Source: an uncultured Alphaproteobacteria bacterium (lineage in GTDB: Bacteria > Pseudomonadota > Alphaproteobacteria > Rhodobacterales > Rhodobacteraceae). From it: a DNA stretch of 64,000 nucleotides. The notes below the pieces were generated by a model. It saw only the letters and a list, made by a program, of their open reading frames with translations. It searched no databases and had not been told where the DNA came from. A program made the translations under genes and the position numbers. Where the stretch lies: positions 1 to 64,000 of the forward strand of contig CACFXF010000004.1 of the NCBI GenBank assembly GCA_902570265.1, given 5' to 3'. Below are positions 61,760 through 64,000 of this stretch, in pieces. The number at the start of each line of letters is the position of its first letter. The first letter of the stretch is position 1.

Positions 61760-62848
61760 TTAACCTTTTAAGATTTCATTCAATTTTACTATTCTTTTTT
61801 CAACTATTGATAATTCTGCAGCCTGACCAATCGCAACTGCTTTAAGTCCATCATCTAAAGATACCTGTGGTCCTAAATTTTCTTTAATAGCTTTCTGAAA
61901 TTCTATATGTTCATAGTAAGTTGATCCATGATGGTGTCCTGCTTTTAGAATAGTTTCATCAACTTCAATATTTTCAATTTGAATGTCACTAGATTTCCTC
62001 AATCCTATTGATAAGTCTGAGCTTGATTTTCCTGATAGAAATGAAGGGACACCCGTTTCTATTTTACCTATGTTTCCTACAGCACATAATTCTTCTTGGA
62101 GTCTAGAGTTTTCTGAAAACATACATAAATCTAGCATACAACGTACATCATTTTCAAAATTTATAATAACAAAAGCATTATCAATTATATCAGGTTTTTT
62201 TCCATCATATCGTTCATTTAAATGATTTACATCTTGAGCACCACTTGCATACACACTTACTGCTTCACTGTTAGTAACTAAACGCATTAAATCAAAAAAA
62301 TGGCAGCATTTCTCAACTAGAGTACCCCCTGTATTTTTTGAAAATCTATTCCAATCATTTACTTTGACTAGGAATGGAAATCGATGTTCCCTTATTGAAA
62401 ACATTTTTAGATTTCCTATTGTTCCAGATTTAATTTCTTTAATAAATTTAGCTACTGGTGGCATATATCTGTATTCCATAGCAGTCCAAATTATACCAGG
62501 ATACCCTTCAGTAATTTTCTTGAAATGAATACAATCTCTAACATTGGTACATAGTGGTTTTTCTATTAAAAGATGTGCTTTGGTTTTTATTATATCTTTG
62601 AGAATATCTATATGACTAAAATTAGGAGTTGCTATTATATAAACGTCTGCAATTTTAGCTTCTATTAATTCGTTATGATTAGAAAAAATTCTGGGGTTAT
62701 TTTTTAAGTCTTTCCGTGACTCATCTATGGAAACCTTGTGATTGTCACATAAAGCCACTACCTCAGAATCTTCTAATAGATTAATATTTCTAATATGCTC
62801 CCTTCCCATAGTGCCAGAACCAATAATTGCATATTTTATTACTCCCAT
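61760..62848 (-). CDS. Gfo/Idh/MocA family oxidoreductase
   Basis: 362 residues. N-terminal Rossmann motif YAIIGSGTMGREHIRNI for NAD(P), then the EKPLCTN motif with the catalytic Lys. Family members act on sugars, inositols or related compounds. GHHHGSTYYEHIEFQKAI is a C-terminal substrate-region segment. Divergent from a TRAP transporter, which suggests a common substrate. Confidence 0.87.
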   Translation of the reverse strand: MGVIKYAIIGSGTMGREHIRNINLLEDSEVVALCDNHKVSIDESRKDLKNNPRIFSNHNELIEAKIADVYIIATPNFSHIDILKDIIKTKAHLLIEKPLCTNVRDCIHFKKITEGYPGIIWTAMEYRYMPPVAKFIKEIKSGTIGNLKMFSIREHRFPFLVKVNDWNRFSKNTGGTLVEKCCHFFDLMRLVTNSEAVSVYASGAQDVNHLNERYDGKKPDIIDNAFVIINFENDVRCMLDLCMFSENSRLQEELCAVGNIGKIETGVPSFLSGKSSSDLSIGLRKSSDIQIENIEVDETILKAGHHHGSTYYEHIEFQKAIKENLGPQVSLDDGLKAVAIGQAAELSIVEKRIVKLNEILKG

Positions 62849-62932
62849 TTTTATCTTTATCCTTTTATTTTACTTTTAAATTGAAAAATCTGATATAACT
62901 TATAGATAGAATTTTTATTTCAGGTAAAGGAG

Positions 62933-63523
62933 ATGGAAATTAGCATTCTTTTATTTTTATTAAATATTTTGCAATATTTAAATACATTTTTTCTGCGTAT
63001 CGGTAGACAATTAGCATGGATAGCTATTTTGCTAATGGTAATGGTTATTCTTCTTCAAGTTTTTTTTAGATATGTTCTTAATAACGCACTTCCTTGGCCA
63101 GACGAGGTAGCTCGTTTTTTAATGCTATGGATGACTGCACTAATAGCTCCATCGGCCTACAGATGGGGAGGTTTTGTTTCTATTGATATGATAATAGGTT
63201 CTTTCACTAAATTAATTGGTAATCTAATCAGTTTATTATTACTCATGCTTTCTTTTTTTATTTTGATTATAGGTTTTAAATTAGGATTAGATCATATTAA
63301 AGTTGGTTGGATTTTTAACTCTTCATCCATCAAAATCCCGCTTTTTATTATTGGTGAACAGTCTAAACCTCTTAAACTTGCATGGATGTACATGTCACTG
63401 CCCATAGGGATATTTTTGTTAATTTTGGTAAATTTAGAACTTATTTTAATTAGGGTAATCTCAATTTGTGATCCTCTTTGGAATATAAAACCAGACCCTG
63501 ATAAAGAAAGTTTAGAAGTGTAA
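62933..63523 (+). CDS. dctQ: TRAP transporter small permease (DctQ)
   Basis: 196 residues, four membrane segments: FFRYVLNNALPWPDEVARFLMLWMTALIAPSAYRWGGFVSIDM is the DctQ core. It pairs with DctM for sodium-driven uptake of acids or sugars. AGGTAAAGGAG precedes ATG 62933, though the GGAG directly abuts it. No binding protein (DctP) gene is within the window upstream. Confidence 0.88.
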   Translation: MEISILLFLLNILQYLNTFFLRIGRQLAWIAILLMVMVILLQVFFRYVLNNALPWPDEVARFLMLWMTALIAPSAYRWGGFVSIDMIIGSFTKLIGNLISLLLLMLSFFILIIGFKLGLDHIKVGWIFNSSSIKIPLFIIGEQSKPLKLAWMYMSLPIGIFLLILVNLELILIRVISICDPLWNIKPDPDKESLEV

Positions 63524-63525
63524 CT

Positions 63526-64000
63526 ATGCTAGTTTGGTTTCTTCCTCTTTTTCTGGTTTTTCTTTTAATTGGATTACCAGTTTTTTTTAGTCTTTTAGCA
63601 GCACCTGGCCTTTTGCTCTGGTTGAATGGGCAAGCCAGTGATGCGGCAATGCTTTATAGAAATATATATAATGGTATTGATAGTTTTCCTTTGATGGCAA
63701 TACCATTTTTTATGTTAGCAGGTGAGTTAATGAATAGGAGTGGTATCACTCTTAGATTGGTTGAATTTAGTCAAGCTATGATGGGACACCTAAGGGGTGG
63801 TTTAGCTCAGGTAAATATTCTTTCATCAATACTTTTTGCGGGGCTTTCTGGATCTGCTGTTGCTGACACCTCAGCTATTGGTTCTATGTTAATTCCTGCT
63901 ATGGAAAAACAAGGATATTCAAGAAAATTTGCAGCTGCAATTACTGCAGCAAGTTCTGTAATTGGTCCAATTATTCCACCTTCAGGTATCATGATAATTT
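63526..64000 (+). CDS. dctM: TRAP transporter large permease (DctM), cut by window end
   Basis: The first 158 codons are visible: IGLPVFFSLLAAPGLLLWL, DSFPLMAIPFFMLAGELMNRSGI, GGLAQVNILSSILFAGLSGSAVADTSAIGSMLIPAM and SSVIGPIIPPSGIMII. These are the N-terminal DctM signature. ATG 63526 follows the dctQ stop by 2 bases. The rest lies beyond base 64000. Confidence 0.9.
   Translation, partial: MLVWFLPLFLVFLLIGLPVFFSLLAAPGLLLWLNGQASDAAMLYRNIYNGIDSFPLMAIPFFMLAGELMNRSGITLRLVEFSQAMMGHLRGGLAQVNILSSILFAGLSGSAVADTSAIGSMLIPAMEKQGYSRKFAAAITAASSVIGPIIPPSGIMII

Overview
The window looks like a chromosomal segment of an AT-rich, probably marine, alphaproteobacterium. Pointers are the order secY-adk-rpsM-rpsK-rpoA-rplQ with no rpsD or rpmJ between them, an ATP12-family F1-ATPase assembly protein, an Aap-type general amino-acid ABC transporter, TRAP transporter genes, a dimethylglycine dehydrogenase-like enzyme and a Zur box of the alpha/gammaproteobacterial type. 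The low G+C and short intergenic gaps would fit the streamlined SAR11/HIMB59-like or AEGEAN-169-like groups. That lineage guess is inference; no 16S gene is present.

Layout. (1) 1-30431, all on the plus strand: tRNA-Trp, secE-nusG-rplKAJL-rpoBC, then the str, S10, spc and alpha operons, ending with rplQ. Visible control elements are an L10-type leader before rplJ, a CUUG-capped terminator-like hairpin between rplL and rpoB, a structured 323-bp leader before rpsL, a near-consensus promoter before rpsM and a hairpin before rpoA. (2) 30501-33559: rarA, an RluC/RluD-type pseudouridine synthase and the ATP12-family gene. (3) 33782-38186: aapJ-aapQ-aapM-aapP, with a strong terminator after aapJ. 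(4) 38183-43235, minus strand: rpmH-rnpA-yidD-ttcA-yidC-engB-argB (rpmH encodes only 44 aa). (5) 43384-55499: an accessory stretch with a VTT-domain membrane protein, tRNA-Arg(UCG), GST, MAPEG, a small-molecule kinase-like protein, a TauD-type oxygenase, a diheme cytochrome c, a secreted nuclease broken by a poly-T frameshift, a dimethylglycine/sarcosine dehydrogenase-like flavoprotein, two DMT-type exporters, an aminotransferase and a methyltransferase. (6) 55579-61723: a zinc-limitation island. Minus-strand zur-znuC-znuB-COG0523 GTPase-hisI fusion faces plus-strand znuA-DUF1826-DUF6525 across one perfect Zur palindrome. (7) 61760-64000: a Gfo/Idh/MocA oxidoreductase divergent from dctQ-dctM, the latter cut by the window end.

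The most interesting part is the zinc island. Zur should repress both arms from a single operator. ZnuA carries a His/Asp loop built from exact 60-bp DNA repeats. The COG0523 GTPase has its own His run. The HisI protein is fused to an extra NTF2-like domain. The DUF1826 protein shows an H-x-D...H...R pattern that could be a 2-oxoglutarate/Fe(II) oxygenase active site. The frameshifted nuclease and the regulatory hairpins in the ribosomal cluster are the other points worth a second look.
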